Shown here piece by piece: positions 48,617-61,463 of a stretch of DNA of 64,000 nt. The stretch comes from Chalara sp. BL73. Its lineage: Eukaryota > Ascomycota > Leotiomycetes > Helotiales. Under the pieces are notes generated by a model. That model saw only the letters and a list, made by a program, of their open reading frames with translations. It was not told the DNA's origin and ran no database searches. The stretch covers positions 1-64,000 of the forward strand of contig CAKJVC010000160.1 in the NCBI GenBank assembly GCA_918026815.1, written 5' to 3'. Each line of letters begins with the position of its first letter. The first letter of the stretch is position 1. A program made the position numbers and the translations under genes.

Positions 48617-50278
48617 TTACAATTGTTCAGTATCTGATTCTTCAAGTTTTAATACTCTATTTTGACATGTTCGTACGTTATGACCAAACTTTCCGCACAA
48701 TCTACAACGTCGTTGTTGAGGTGCGGAAGACTTTGTACGACTACTACTTTGAACCAAATCAGCTTGTAATTGCGTATTAATATCACTTTGAGCTTCAAGA
48801 TCTTGCGCATCTCGTAAACTAAGTGATCCTCCTTTTTGAATTCGACGTTTTTTGTACGACGACGTCGACTAAGTTCATTATTTGCTTTGCGAAGTGCTGC
48901 GTTTTCTTCGCGTAGCAAAACAAGCTTATGGATTGCACGGGTTGCTCCTTTAGCAAACTGATCTATACTTGATAAAAGCGAAGTTGGAGAGCTATTTTGA
49001 TGTCGTACGATTCTTTCTTTAACATAAGTTGTTTGAGATTGCGTTTCAACCAAGTTGTGTGGTGTTTTTGGCTCCTAGACTGAAGGCAAGCCAGACGAAG
49101 TTGTTGGGGGAGTTGGTGTAGAAAGTCTAATATCAAGCTGTGAAATCACATATTCTGGATCGTATGGCACAAGCCCTGTTCCGCGGAATCCTTCTCGAAT
49201 ATTAGATTCTGTCATACTCGTACGAAAAGCAGTATAAAAAGCAGGAAAGAAGTCTTTTTTAGAAATGTGCGTTATATGTGCTCGCATCAACTTTTTAATC
49301 TCAGTGCCGTACGAACGCTTTAACGCGCGGAAACAACTAACATCGAGTGGCTGAAGCTTGTGAGATGAGTGTGCAGGCATACAAAGAGTAATAATATTGT
49401 GCTCTTTACAATAAAGCTCAAAATCGGTCGAATGGTGACTTTCATGCTTATCAAGAATAAGAAGACGATGTGTGCCTTTCGTACGATTTTTTGTATACTT
49501 GTCGAAATGCTGAATCCAATCTAAACCTCGTTCATTTGTTGTCCAGCCATTTGCCGTAACAGAAATAACCCAGTCGGGCGGCAATTGACTGTTTTCATAC
49601 CACGAAGAAAGATGGTTTTTGCCCGCAGCAATTATATATGGCGGAACTGTATAGCCATACGAACTGATTCCTTGAATTACTGTAATCCATTCTCGATTTC
49701 TTTGTTGTACAGTTCTAGGCTTATTACGTCGTTCAGAGCTTGTTACAACCATTTCAGACGAAATCTGGCCCATTACAAATCCCGTTTCGTCAAAATTGTA
49801 TATATCTTCTTCTTGAATCCCATATTTGCCAATTGTGTTTTTGTACAAGGCGAAACCACACGTTATACACGTTAGGATCTTCGCATTGAACTCGCTGATA
49901 GTCGATTTTTCGATTAAAACGCGTTCGAAGCTCTGGTTGTCGTCGTACGAAGTTTGTTGTCCAGTTCTTGCCAACGCGTCCCGCGTTTCGCTCTGCGAGC
50001 AATCGATTCGCCATATCTTCAACACTACTTCTTCGAGGAGGAAATGACCGCGAATCTAAGTCAAGAATATATCGCACGATAACATCCTCTTCCAGATTTG
50101 TAAGTTTTCGAGAATTGGCTGAAATATCACGTCGTGATAATTTTCCAGAGTATCGACTGCGTAGTATCGTACGAGGCACATTGTAAATCCGCGCAACGCG
50201 AGTTAGCTTCAAATGTGGGTTCTTTCGAAGTGCATTTACTGCTAAAATAACATCAGATTCTTTCCACGTACCAACCAT
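48617..50278 (-). pseudogene. Pogo/Fot1 transposase, broken by two frameshifts and one stop
   Basis: Starts at ATG 50278. The N-terminal part (MVGTWKESDVILAVNALRKN ... IYNVPRTILRSRYSG) carries psq/CENP-B-type DNA-binding helices. The DDE core has acidic residues in NFDETGFVMG, LLILDKHESHH and HKLQPLDVSCF, so the catalytic triad is present. The C-terminus holds a basic stretch and a CCHC zinc knuckle (CRLCGKFGHNVRTC). Three lesions interrupt it: an extra base in a T5 run (49838-49842), TAG at 49075-49077, and a missing base in a T6 run (48848-48853); the last frame then runs to TAA 48617. About 550 residues would result without the lesions. As read it cannot make full transposase. Confidence 0.88.
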
Positions 50279-50306
50279 TTTTGTAGTGTGGAAAATTAAT
50301 TGATAA

Positions 50307-50376
50307 AAGTAATTTGTACAATGCCAAGAAAATTTTGGTGTTTCGGTTGTGGTGGTGGTTCGCTTGTGAACTACGT
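50307..50376 (-). repeat. Right terminal inverted repeat of the pogo element
   Basis: Exact complement of 48517-48586, directly followed by the TA duplication. Confidence 0.95.
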
Positions 50377-50668
50377 TATAGGTTTAAAAACAAACAGAAT
50401 CGATCAAAAGTGCTAAAAAGAAACCAGAAATGGAAAGAGTGGGAGACTCCCTGACGCGGCGCTGGAAATGCGTGGAGATAGAGAAACGTTCCTGGAAAAA
50501 GCAAAGCTTGCCACGGAAATCTCTCTGCTGCGTGGAAATGTCTCACCTCACGGGACTTGCAAGAATGGGAAAACCTCGCATTGAAGTATCAGGAACCCCA
50601 CGCAGAACCGTCATGAGTGCCATCGTAACCAATTCCAAGTCGATGGCTTGTAATATTCTGCCGGTCTT
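50377..50668. other. Right flank of the transposon
   Basis: No gene; 3' flank of the M20 gene. Confidence 0.4.
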
Positions 50669-52217
50669 TCAGCGAGCATGACCAGAAAACACATCCGTTA
50701 TCGTCGCCAATCCCCGGTCTCGCCCCTCCTTGGCCTTTGTGAATTCCTCCTTCACATCCTTTGCAAAGGAATCATCGGTCAGGAACTTCCACGCCGTCGC
50801 CGCCATGCCCTGTGCCGCAGCGATTGTGAGCCGATAGGCCTCATCGGTGATGGCTGCTTTGGTGAACTGGTGAGTATGGTTTGAGGCGCCATCGTCCGAG
50901 GGGATGGTGTATACAGGGTGGATGCTAGGGCATACATGTGAAACATTGCCTGTTATATAGTTTAGCATAGCATTTACCAATAAAAGAACTGATATTTTCT
51001 ACCTTGATCGGTCGAATAAGATCCGGGAGCAGGAACACTGTTTGGGTCGCTGGCATCACAGAGCTGAGGGTACCCTAAATCAAGCATAAACTTCGAATAT
51101 GCCGCACAAAGACCTCGACTTGGAGCCATTTCAGCGTAATTATTCTCCCTGTCTCATTTTAGTTTGCACCTAACAGGTATCATAAAGGGAAGCTCACTCC
51201 TCAAACTCAACTTGGCAACCGGTTGCAATGGCAGCTCCTTCGAAGCAATTCACAACTCGCTTCTGCAAGATCTTGGTATCTTTCAGAGTAGCTCCTCTCA
51301 CGTTGTAAGCCAGTAGAGCTCTTGCGGGAATCACGTTCGCTCTCTCTCCGCCTTCCAGGATGATGCCGTGGATTCTTTGAGCCGGGAGAATTTGCTGTCT
51401 GAGCATACTAATGCCATTGTACGCCAGAACTGCAGCATCAAGTGCGTTGATACCATCTTGAGGCGAGGCAGCCGCATGAGCGGGTTTCCCGGTGAAGATT
51501 GTACGAAACTTGGCACCTGTGTAGCAGTAAATGTCAGTAGTTCATCTCTGAAATGTGGACACAAATGCATCATGTGACCGTGTGACCATATATGATATCC
51601 AGTCGAGGCCACTTACTTGCCACACTTGTGCCATACGAGATTCCAGCCACATTCTGCGTTGTTGCGAACATCGTCCCAGCCATAGGATGAACCATAAGGC
51701 ACGCTTCAACATCCTTGTACGCCCCAGCATCGACGAGCCTGATCTTTCCACCACCTCCCTCTTCTGCCGGGGTTCCAATAGCACGAACTCGTCCTGGAAT
51801 ACCATACTTTTTCAAGACACCGACCACACCGAAGAACCCAGCCAGAGACGCAGTCGCGATGAGATTATGACCGCATGCATGGCCGATCCCTGGAAGAGCG
51901 TCGTACTCAACATTAAAGGCGACCACACGTCCACCCGAACCATACTCTGCTTCGAAGGAGGTTTCTAGGCCGTATGCATGCGGTGTTACCTTGATCCCTT
52001 GTGACTCTAAGAAAGCGACCACGTTCTTGTGTGCCTCAAATTCTGCATAGCCAAGCTCGGGATTTGCGTGAATCTATAAACCATTAGAACTCCGTCTCCA
52101 GAAACTTGGAAACCGGAAAATACAGACCGCATGATTGATTCCTCGCAGCTCTTTATCGAGGCCGCGGATAGAGTCGTTGATCAACTTTTGGATCTCAGAA
52201 TGTGGAGCCCCGCTCAT
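50669..52217 (-). CDS. M20-family peptidase/amidohydrolase (PM20D2-like)
   Basis: Exons on the minus strand: 52217..52128, 52073..51617, 51516..51198, 51148..51003 and 50949..50669; 430 residues in one consistent frame. ATG 52217 starts MSGAPHSEIQKL. M20 enzymes are zinc hydrolases that cut dipeptides or N-acyl amino acids. Visible are IHANPELGYAEFEAH, the metal-binding YDALPGIGHACGHN, the catalytic GTPAEEGGGGK, AHAAASPQDGINALDA of the dimerisation/lid domain and VSHVCPSIHP near the end. All metal-site residues seem present. The PM20D2-like assignment rests on overall motif order; the substrate is unknown. Introns are 49-100 bp. Its 3' end lies only ~290 bp from the transposon, which did not disrupt it. 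Confidence 0.9.
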
Positions 52218-54021
52218 GACGAGTTCTAGAATGCTATTGTCTTAGCAAAGTAATAACCAAATCAATACTTTTAACTTAGAATTTGTGTTAGATCGGAATG
52301 ATTGGCAAACATCACTAAACACCTTCACTGACCTTAAACCGAAAGCAGGACTTGTCATATGAGCGAGGGGAAGAGTTCGTGGCTGAAAACAGAGGTGGGG
52401 TGATATCAGAAAATTGATTGGACTGTTCTGATTAAAACAACATCCTTCATCGATATATTCTACAAGCCGTGAGAGCCATGCATCGTGACTAGAGTTTGCT
52501 CCCTATTCACAAAATGACTCTTCAAAACTGTGACTGGATAGTAGCTCTGCCAAAGGGAGCATGACCAAGATTTGATTGGCAACCACCCGGAAGTGTTTTT
52601 ATTGAGAAGCTTGTGAAACTCTGCTTAACCAGACAACGTTCTGTGGTATAAACATTCACCGAACAGCGTTGTTGCCCATATCAGTTATCAGCCAATTTAG
52701 ATTTCTCATGTGGCTTTCCCACAAACGCAAGGTTTCCTTAAAAGCCTTCTCAGCTTTCAATTTCGCAACACCTAGGAAAGCCAACATCCAGCGATTGTCC
52801 TAAGCATTCCTTGGAAAATGATCTCTACTCCGACACCTAGTAATCGTCATTGGATACTGAAGGCTTTTAGCCCAACTATGTTGCGCCGTGATCAACCCCC
52901 CCCCCCCTTACTTTCACATGCCAAGCTATGTCTTCGCATCCTTAGAATTATCCCTATCCTGCACCGGCAACAGCAGTATTGCACATTGCAAGCAGTCCGG
53001 CTCAAAGCTTGATAACCGTTAGTGATTGCATGATGTCTAAAGGCTAGTGGACGTAGATGATAGGCTCGTCACAGCAGACGCCATCCTCGTGCTCACGTAA
53101 GTCACCGTGCTAGGGTAGATCGCATTGTCATCTCCTCGATTTCAGCTTTGCGTTATCATCCTGCTTTTCACCTCACCAAATGCTCGAGGTTGAACTCGCA
53201 TCGTACCGGAAACCTTGCGACCATTGATCTCGAGCCGGAACTGCACTATATATTCCCCTTTATGTCTAGCCTTACAATATCCCACTTACAATTTCAGGAG
53301 AGGACATTAAATCACGCATTCTTCTTTCTCGCCAGTCTTACAGCTAATATCCGTACGCTGGCTATTCGGATCACTGGCCACGGCATCTAGTCAATCTTTG
53401 TCTTCGTCTGAGTTTACTGTCATTTCTGCTTTCAATTGAACTTCTTCTAAGCTCAATATGCTGTTTCTAGATGAAAGTCAAGCGCTTATCCTAGTGATCA
53501 TTCACTTTTCCATGGTTTCTCGCCTAACAGTTTTTTTTTTTTTTGAATCATATCTCATAAACTTCAATCAAATGATATATGCCCAGCCATCCTCTGCCAA
53601 GCATACCTTCCATGCTGCATTGGACATATGTTCGCAAGAAGGATGCATCTACTGAACACCAGGAATGGTTGTGGTGGACCTCTTCTTGCTTCCAAGTGCA
53701 CCGCGCCGAGACATTGCTGCCCTTCTGCTAAAAGTTGAGCTAATCCTTATTCTATAAGCCATCGGAGCGCATTATGCCGCGAGCGCGGATAAGAAGTTAT
53801 TTTTGGAATTGTCCCAAGATTTTCACATGATCGACTTCGTAGCCGGGATCCCAACAGTGGCTTGAAGAATTCACGATACATACGAAACATCAAGTGCGCA
53901 AACTTCTGGATTTATGGTCAAATAATTATGAAAAGTTTATGAATCTACCATTCCCAATTAATCTTGTTTACTTCCTTATGGGAAAGTCTTCCCACTAGAA
54001 TTGCAGGCATCGCCACCCAAC
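52218..54021. other. Intergenic region between divergent M20 and HET genes
   Basis: About 1.8 kb with no recognised gene; includes a C9-10 homopolymer near 52902 and a T12 near 53530. Confidence 0.35.
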
Positions 54022-56395
54022 ATGGCGATCGATACCATCTCCTCGTATTATTGGGATAACATTGAGGAGAAAGATGTCGTGCCAAAGCCGGATCAGCTTT
54101 GTGTTGCTTGCCAGAAGATTAATTTACAAAAACTGGTGGAGGGAGCATATGAGTTACCCAGGAAGAAGTCTGAGGAGAACGCCAAACTGTACAAGCTCCA
54201 CGATGACACATTTTATGCCAAGGATAAAAGCTCAATATGTGATTTATGCCACTTGATATGGCGTGACTACCTGGATGAATCAAGGATGCAATATCCGAAG
54301 AGCCGTTCAGGGCCCGTATATCTTTCCGTGTTTGCGGATTCGCGCTCCTATGCCGATAGATCGCCTTTCCTATATGTTTCATGTAATGGCAGCGCAAAAG
54401 ATTATGAGGATATGAAGCTTGAGATATTTATCAACAAACAAGGTATGTTGCGTAGAAGGCTTTTATATCAAAGGATGAGGCGTCATCTGGAGAACGAAGA
54501 CGCTTGAAACGAGGCTTTTATGAGTTGATTTGTCCTATCGGATTATAATTACCAGAACTGTTCACTGACTGTTTCGCATAGACGTAGTTGAAGATAAACT
54601 CGATAAAACATTAGCGGAACTTCCTTCAAAGTTGGTCATACCGTCAAGCTCAGGTTCTTCTAGGTGTTTATCTCTTGTACGAAGTTGGCTAGACTCTTGT
54701 CTATCTTTCCACTCAACCTGTGCTCGAGCGGACGAGACCAAATGCTCTCTTCCTACGAGACTCCTTCACGTTGGGACCTCTGGCGACAAAATAGAGCTAC
54801 GTAACACTCAAGGAGGATTTGGTTCCTGGATAGCCCTAAGTTTGTTGCTTTTTACAGTTTCATTCTTCTAAGCATATCGCACCAGAAAAAAGCCTCATCA
54901 ATCTAACACCATGCTTTTTCTAGGCTATTGTTGGGGAGGCAATGTCGGCTTCACGTTGACACAGAAGACGAAAGATGAGTTGCTCGGTGGAGTATCCTTG
55001 GAACACTTTCCTCCAACATTTTCAGATGCCATCACGATCACACGGAATCTTGGAATCAAGTATCTATGGATCGACGCGTTATGCATTTTCCAAGATTCTA
55101 AAGAAGATTGGGAAGCAGAAGCACCGCAGATGGCACATATATACAGCAATGCCATTCTAACCATTGTAGCAGAGTCGTCGGTATCGTTCAAAGATGGGAT
55201 CCTTAAGAACCGTCCTACTGGAAGTGCATGCAGACTGCCATGGTCGCCAGGCTCTAAACAGACTATCCACTTACGCAACACCAAGAGCGAGTGGTTTATG
55301 AAGTCTCCCAATTCTACCTGGAACTCCCGAGGATGGACTTTACAGGAAGACATTCTATCTTGGCGAACTTTGAGGTACACAAAGACAGAAATGGAGTGGA
55401 CATGCGCTTCATGCCTCTTGAGAGAAAAGACGCATCGAGGTGACGCACTTTTCAGTAAGCGCAGGTTCTGATTCATACCGCCAAACCATGCTATTGTATT
55501 CCAAGATATTGTTACACTAACATGACCCGCTTCTAGAAGATATCCAAGTCGCGCATCGTTATAACTATGGATGGCGGCACTCCTTCAGGTACGATGACTG
55601 GTACAAAATCCTCGGAGACTACACCTCCCGAAGCCTCTCACACATTTCCGATAAGCTCCCCGCCATCGGGGGGGTAGCCAAGTTCAAAGCGCAAACCCTC
55701 GGAGACACATACCTAGCGGGCTTCTGGAAATCCGACATGATCTGGGGGCTTCTCTGGGAGCACAGCGACTCCCAGGACAGAAACGAACGGCCAAACCTAA
55801 GCTTGCCAACCTACCCATCGTGGAGCTGGATAAGCTGGAACGGCGGGGTGCGGTTCGCCGCATGCGAAGAGCTGGATCTGCGCGTAGCAGAATATGCGAA
55901 GGTTGAGGCGGTGAATATCGACTACGCGACACCCAGCATTTACGGCGCGGTGAGGAGCGCCGAGCTCATCATCACCGCCCCGTGCATCGAGCCCTTGACA
56001 TTCGTCAACGCGAAGGAGCTGTCCTCTGCGACCGACGACAAATTCCTCTCCGGGCTGTACAGCCACATGAGCTGGCACCACGAGTTCAAGACCCGTCACC
56101 GATGGCACGCGGGGCAGAAATATGCGGTGCTGCTGATGGCCCAGAGGAAAAGCTACGGGCCGAAGCCGAGGCTCGTGTTTCTCGTGATCGAGTCCGTTTC
56201 GGCGTCCGAAGACCTCGGGGCCTTTCAGGAGCACAAAAACGGGAAGCGATTCTATCGGCGCGTGGCCAGCAAGAATACCGAATACGATGCGCCTCAGGTA
56301 TGGAGCCCCCTTCCGTCGCGGGCGGGATTTACTGACGCGCTACGCAGGCAATCGTGGGTGAGGATTGGCCGGTGAAGACTTTTCATATTTTGTGA
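54022..56395 (+). CDS. HET-domain protein with N-terminal CxxC pairs
   Basis: Exons 54022..54442, 54582..54839, 54924..55454, 55537..56297 and 56348..56395; 672 residues, every junction in frame. ATG 54022 (MAIDTISSYY) is preferred to an upstream TTG. Two CxxC pairs (CVACQ, CDLCH) in the first ~85 residues are common in this HET subclass. The HET domain has IALSYCWGGN (formed across an intron), LGIKYLWIDALCIFQDS and NSRGWTLQEDILSWRTL. LPTYPSWSWISWNG further on is another common HET-protein block. The last intron (50 bp, TACTGAC branch) gives the ending FHIL. A non-self recognition/cell-death role is expected from the domain. It is convergent with the nitrate transporter. Confidence 0.87.
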
Positions 56396-57085
56396 GGGCG
56401 GTGATCGTCGGTCGTCCGCGAGGTCATGGATAAATCGCGGACAAGACCACGCATGGATTTTGGTTGATTGGAGATAGAGTCCTAGAGTCCAACCTTGATT
56501 TAGCATCTCGCGCAAAATCATAGAACATTTACCACGAATTGTAGCTGAGAAGGAAATAAGCATCGCGTATATTTCCATCATTAATCGGTGTCAGGATGGA
56601 GAGGGCCGTATTTCTCTCTCGTCCTGGCAGAGGGAGACCGCTGATAACCGGGTAAAGATCTCTTTTTAATCAGGATGTGATGTCGTAAAATTGGTCGATA
56701 TAGGAGATGTATTTAAACCAGTGACACCGAGACCACGCGATAATAAATTTTCTTACCGAGCTTTGCAATGATTGGAAAGCTGGCGTTGACAATAGCTTGG
56801 TGACTTGCGGTCTTGAGAAGGCATCCGCCCGTCTACTGAGAAAGCGTCCTGATGCATGCAAGAACTCACTGCTATAAATCCCCCCTTAAAGGCGTGCTGC
56901 TGACAATTTGTATTTTACCCTAGCAGAAATCACTGCAACCAAACAGACGGCGTATCACAGAAAGCAAGTCCAGAGAGCCGCAAGGTGAATTACACTATTC
57001 GTTTCATTTTCCCAAGTCTAAACAATTTCGCTAAAATTACTCGAAAACCCGCTTGTATGTACAACCCAACCAAATCCAAAAATAT
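56396..57085. other. Convergent intergenic region
   Basis: 3' flanks of the HET gene and the nitrate transporter; no gene seen. Confidence 0.4.
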
Positions 57086-58660
57086 CTATTTGCCCCCAAT
57101 CTGGTGCTTGGGAACCGGCCGGATCCAAGCCACCGCCATATTAACGCCGATAGAAATCGCACCGATGATCCAGATGACCTTGTGATAGTCCTTGCCATTA
57201 TACCTGAAGATGATGGCGAAGATGATGCCGCCGAGGTTTCCGGAGGCGCCGACGATACCGCTCAGGATGCCGTTCGCGAAGGGGTGGACGTGAGGCACGA
57301 CGGCGAAGTTGGCGCCGTTGCTGGCGTCCATGAAGACGGCCAGGCCGGCGACAAGCCCGAACATCGTAGCTTCGTGGTGTGGGTTTGCGAGCCCGATGGC
57401 TAGCTCGAAGCAGCCCATCGCCACGCCGCAGAATACGATCCACATTTTCTTCACCCAGATGGAGTGTGTGTAGTGGTAGAGGATATCAGCGACGACGCCG
57501 CCAGCAGGGCGGAAGATGACGTTTAGGAGGCCGAACATGGCGGCCCAGCGTCCCGAGCCGGTTTGCCCGAGCTTGGGGAAGTTCTTGAGGTAGTAGGAGC
57601 CGATGATGCTGTTGATGGCGAGCTCACCGCCGAAGGAGCATGCGTATGGTGCTGCCAAGGCCAGTGTCTGGAGGGAGAAGACGACGGAGAGGGCCTCCTT
57701 GAATGTAGGCGCGACGATAACTTCGGCTGCGGCAACAACCTGGGCTGTGGCTTGATCGCGGTTGGCTTCTGTGTCGATGGGGATCTTCTCGGTGCTGTTC
57801 TTTGCGGAGCCCTTGATGGAGCCATTGGGTGGAGTGGCGATGGCGATGGCGTCGATGACGCGGTGTCTGTCGGCCCAGCGTCCGTTGGGGGTGTCTTCGG
57901 CGGTGAAGAGGAGGCCCATGGCGATGGCGGTGATGATTATGAAGGGGACGATGAAGGAGACACGCCAGGCGACATGGTCTGTTAAGCCTTGGTTGTGGAC
58001 GAGGGAGTCGAAGATCGCTGGCATGACAAAGTACTATTTTGTTGTTAGGTGGATTTCAGATAGACCTGGCTTTAGAGATTGCTTACAGTGATGCCGCCAC
58101 CTGAGTTACCCCAACCACCAGCCAAAGCATTGGCAGTTCCAACAACATTCTTATCGAAGAATCCCGTGCACCAGACTTGGCATGGCACGAATGAAGCACC
58201 CAGGACACCGATAAAGAATCGTAGCGCGATAAGACCTTTTGGTGTAGTCACGAGTCCGGCCATGGCAGTGGGGATTGCTCCGGCGAGGAGACACCCCACA
58301 AAGACATATCGAGGGCCAAACTTGTCGCATAGAGGGCCGGCCAAGAGACGCATGACCAGTGTACCTGTGATACCCATGATATTCGAGTTTGCGTAGTCAT
58401 CTTGTGTCATTTTTAGATCGGCACGGATTGTCCTTGTCAGTAGCGGCGGAAACGCATACCTGGGATCATCAGCATTTCGTATCGGACGGTGTAGGGAAAT
58501 CGACGTACCATGACAGAAACGCGACCAAGAATCCAGACCAGGAGTAGAAGAATGCCCTGCCATATTTGTCATATGGGTTCAGAACGGGAATTGATCGTGC
58601 TTTGTTATTGAGCGGATTCACCTCTGGGGCCTGCCACAGGTATGCGAGCTTGAAACCCAT
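57086..58660 (-). CDS. High-affinity nitrate/nitrite transporter (CrnA/NrtA-type MFS)
   Basis: Exons on the minus strand: 58660..58509, 58459..58087 and 58033..57086; 490 residues. The protein has the usual twelve hydrophobic helices and a long central loop. Both nitrate-signature glycine motifs are present: [12 protein letters not shown] in helix 5 and [12 protein letters not shown] in helix 11. [13 protein letters not shown] is the MFS loop 2-3 motif. The transporter brings nitrate or nitrite into the cell with protons. The first intron joins SW to YAFPPLLTR and the second joins GGIT to YFVMPAIF. NirA-type and GATA sites upstream agree with nitrate induction and nitrogen-metabolite control. 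No nitrate or nitrite reductase gene is in the window. Confidence 0.93.
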
Positions 58661-58836
58661 GGTGAGTCGAGTTATAGTGCTTATCGCGAAGCTGACAGTG
58701 GAGGAAATTTTTACAGGCTCGATTCTTGGCTGAAGGAACCTCTTTGCTATTGCTGTCGCTGGGAGCTTACTGAGGAGCAGAAATGCCTCCAGGGAGAGGA
58801 GCTATATACGAATTTGCATCATGTTGGTTCTGGGGA

Positions 58837-59018
58837 AGATAATTAAAGATCTCCGTAGTGGTGGAAGTTCCTTATCTCTGAGGTCTTGGAAAGTGGGTGC
58901 GCCTTTCCAAAGCTCCGGTAATTATCAGCCCTGCACGGCACAGATAGCCCGCCGTGTTGCGCTAAGCGGGAGTTCCAGCAGTGATATCGGGCCGGGATGC
59001 AGGGTGGGGTTTTGATAA
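58837..59018 (-). promoter_or_regulatory. Cluster of GATA-type (AreA) sites upstream of the nitrate transporter
   Basis: HGATAR-like cores at 58837 (AGATAA), 58872 (TTATCT), 58922 (TTATCA) and 59013 (TGATAA), 180-360 bp before the start codon. AreA/Nit2 GATA factors activate nitrogen genes when preferred nitrogen is absent. Confidence 0.5.
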
Positions 59019-59068
59019 AGAGGATCAAAGATTGGGGATATATAGAAACGCTTTCCCAGTCTTGGAGT

Positions 59069-59076
59069 CCACGGAG
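59069..59076 (-). promoter_or_regulatory. NirA-type binding site
   Basis: CCACGGAG is the complement of CTCCGTGG, an exact fit to the NirA consensus CTCCGHGG, ~410 bp upstream of the transporter start. A near match CTCCGTAG lies at about 58851, and the palindromic CTCCGCGGAG at 59650-59659 is a further, distant match. Confidence 0.5.
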
Positions 59077-61463
59077 ATGGATATACCTGAAGAGAACAAG
59101 CTGGCAGACCCTCCCCAAACGACGACAGCGGTGCGTGAGATTTTGAACTCCCACGGTGGGTGGTGAGGCGCCATGACTCGCTCAGGCCGCAGCAACGCGA
59201 TAGGGAAGAGACACACAGAGAGAGAAAGAGCAGAGGAAGAAGATTAAAAAAAAAGACAACTAATCATATCCTCTTCCTTTTGCGATCGACGACAACCACA
59301 CATGAAGCCTGACTTCAGACCTCATCTCCTAGCTCACCCGGACCCTATCTTGACCCTCCAAAAAAAAAATCAACTCCTACATCAACGAAATGTCACACCA
59401 TATCAACACCACCGTTCCATATCTAGCCAAGCTGATACCTATCACTCGTTCCTAGGCACGTCCATCGATCCAGGCACCCTGGCGGCAGTATATCTTTCAT
59501 GCCGCCGCCTATCTTGGGGCTGACCGAGGAAAACGTCGACATCATAGATAAGGAACGTGTTGCTGGGCTGGGTGAGTGGTGGTCGAGGATTTTTGTGGGG
59601 AAAGGGGAAGAAAACGATGCGGGAGAGATAAGGTTATATGAGCTTCACTCTCCGCGGAGAAGTTCAATCCCCAGATCTTCACAACACGTGATATCCACGT
59701 GATATATAGACGCCAAATGGCAGGATATTCATTCTAGCATTGTTCTATTATTAGAAAAAGTCCTTAATAGATACACAGATGTGTTCTTGGTAACCTTTGA
59801 GACAAAATAATCAGGGTTTGATTCCGGCCATCGTGGGGATTGTTACCCCTTAGAACCTCGCTTAAGTAAACAATTTTTCGACTCCTTGCAAGTTATCTGC
59901 AGCTATTTCTGAGTGGTCCCTCTGTATCCTTCAGAAATGATCGCGATATGATCGTGGCATGATATACTCACCATCATAACCCAACATACGTTCCCTAGCA
60001 GGCTGTGCACCATCCGACAATCCGAAGAGAGGCTCATTACTACAGCCTGTATCCCATATACGAAGAGAGCGATACGACCAAAACTCCACAAAAACACGAG
60101 CCGCCAACCCGGTTATGCCTTAGCTCGACGGTGTACATGAGCAGGAAGATAAGGCTGGGACGACTTTAATGCGCCTTGACATCGCTTTACTAATGTAAAG
60201 CTGGGGCATTATTCCGTGTTAAACGCAACTTCGGTAACGAGCTTTGACCTGAGGTTCACATTCCATGCACCTCAGGACACGTGTATGCCGTGGCCCAGAT
60301 TTCAGGATTGACGGCCGTTGGGGCATCTCCACGGAGTCGCCATGGTTTTCGACTTCGCTCGAAATTTTCCTCGTTCTGATCAAAGGCCAGACTATCAGAT
60401 CTGATGCCGTTAATGGAATGAAGATATTTTCTGCCGCTTCAGGGTAGAGATTATAGAAACTGCATGTTCAACGCCATTTGGAAGTAGAATTGGTTTCGCT
60501 GAGCCCTAGCCATGTCGCAAGGGAAATGTTCTGTGCTTGGTGTATCCGCTGCCAGGACCATTCATGCTAAAATTTGCCACCCTATCCTAGCGTACGACAC
60601 TGCCCATATTAGACTTTCAACACGCAGCTATTATTTATTAAGATAGTACTGTTATCAACTCAGGCATGATGGAATATCTGCCAGCGATTAATCACCCATT
60701 GCTCAGCCATTTCTAATTGACCCGACACATTGGGATATCATAAAGACGAGCCAAAGATAGTTTACTACCCAGTGAAACGCCTATGCGCTCTCAGGCTTGT
60801 AGAGGATCTCCCTATTCTTTAATAATTGGTAAGACCATCAAGTTTCAGCAGATCTTCGTGTAAGCATCTTCTACGACAGAATCATGTTTGCTGTTCAACT
60901 CGTTACCTGAGCCACGCCATTTCTGTGCCTAATTGAAATACAGCTGTGACAATTCACGATAATTACAACACAACTTGAAACTGGCTTCACACTTGAAAAT
61001 TTAGAGATTGGTTACTACCATCAAAGTAACTTAGCTGGCATTATGCCTTACACAGCCTTCTGTTCCTAGTTCTGGGGATGTTGCATTTACAAAAATGCGA
61101 GTTTCTGCTTGAAATAAATAGAATGAGGCCAGCAAACACTGGTGCTGGCCTAGATATTTCTCCTGTAACGACGGCTGCTTTTGCTTGCTTTTGCTAAGTT
61201 AATAAAGTAGATAATCTCGTAAAAATATTCCTCGTAAGTACGCCAAAGTTATAAACCGTTGTTCCAATGCTTTGGTCCCACCTCAGCAAACACGAAGGTG
61301 CTGATCCGAAATCAAGATATTGCTAACAACATAACTGGAATTGCGCTCCATAGTCTTGTAAATGGAATGCTACCTCTTCGTTGCGTGCAAAGTTATTACA
61401 TCCAAAATAAAATTCCTTCATTAGGACAACTTCGGGCTCCGCGATACATGGCTTGTTGTCATC

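Larger units (their letters stand above)
48517..50376. mobile_element. Fot1/pogo-type DNA transposon, 1860 bp, 70-bp perfect TIRs
   Basis: Terminal inverted repeats at 48517-48586 and 50307-50376 are identical over 70 bp (start ACGTAGTTCACAAGCG), flanked by TA at 48515-48516 and 50377-50378, the target duplication of Tc1/mariner-pogo elements. A single transposase gene fills the inside on the minus strand. Perfect TIRs suggest a recent insertion. Confidence 0.95.
58661..61463. other. Long intergenic region upstream of the nitrate transporter
   Basis: Apart from the regulatory sites near the transporter, no gene is recognised in these 2.8 kb. Confidence 0.35.
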
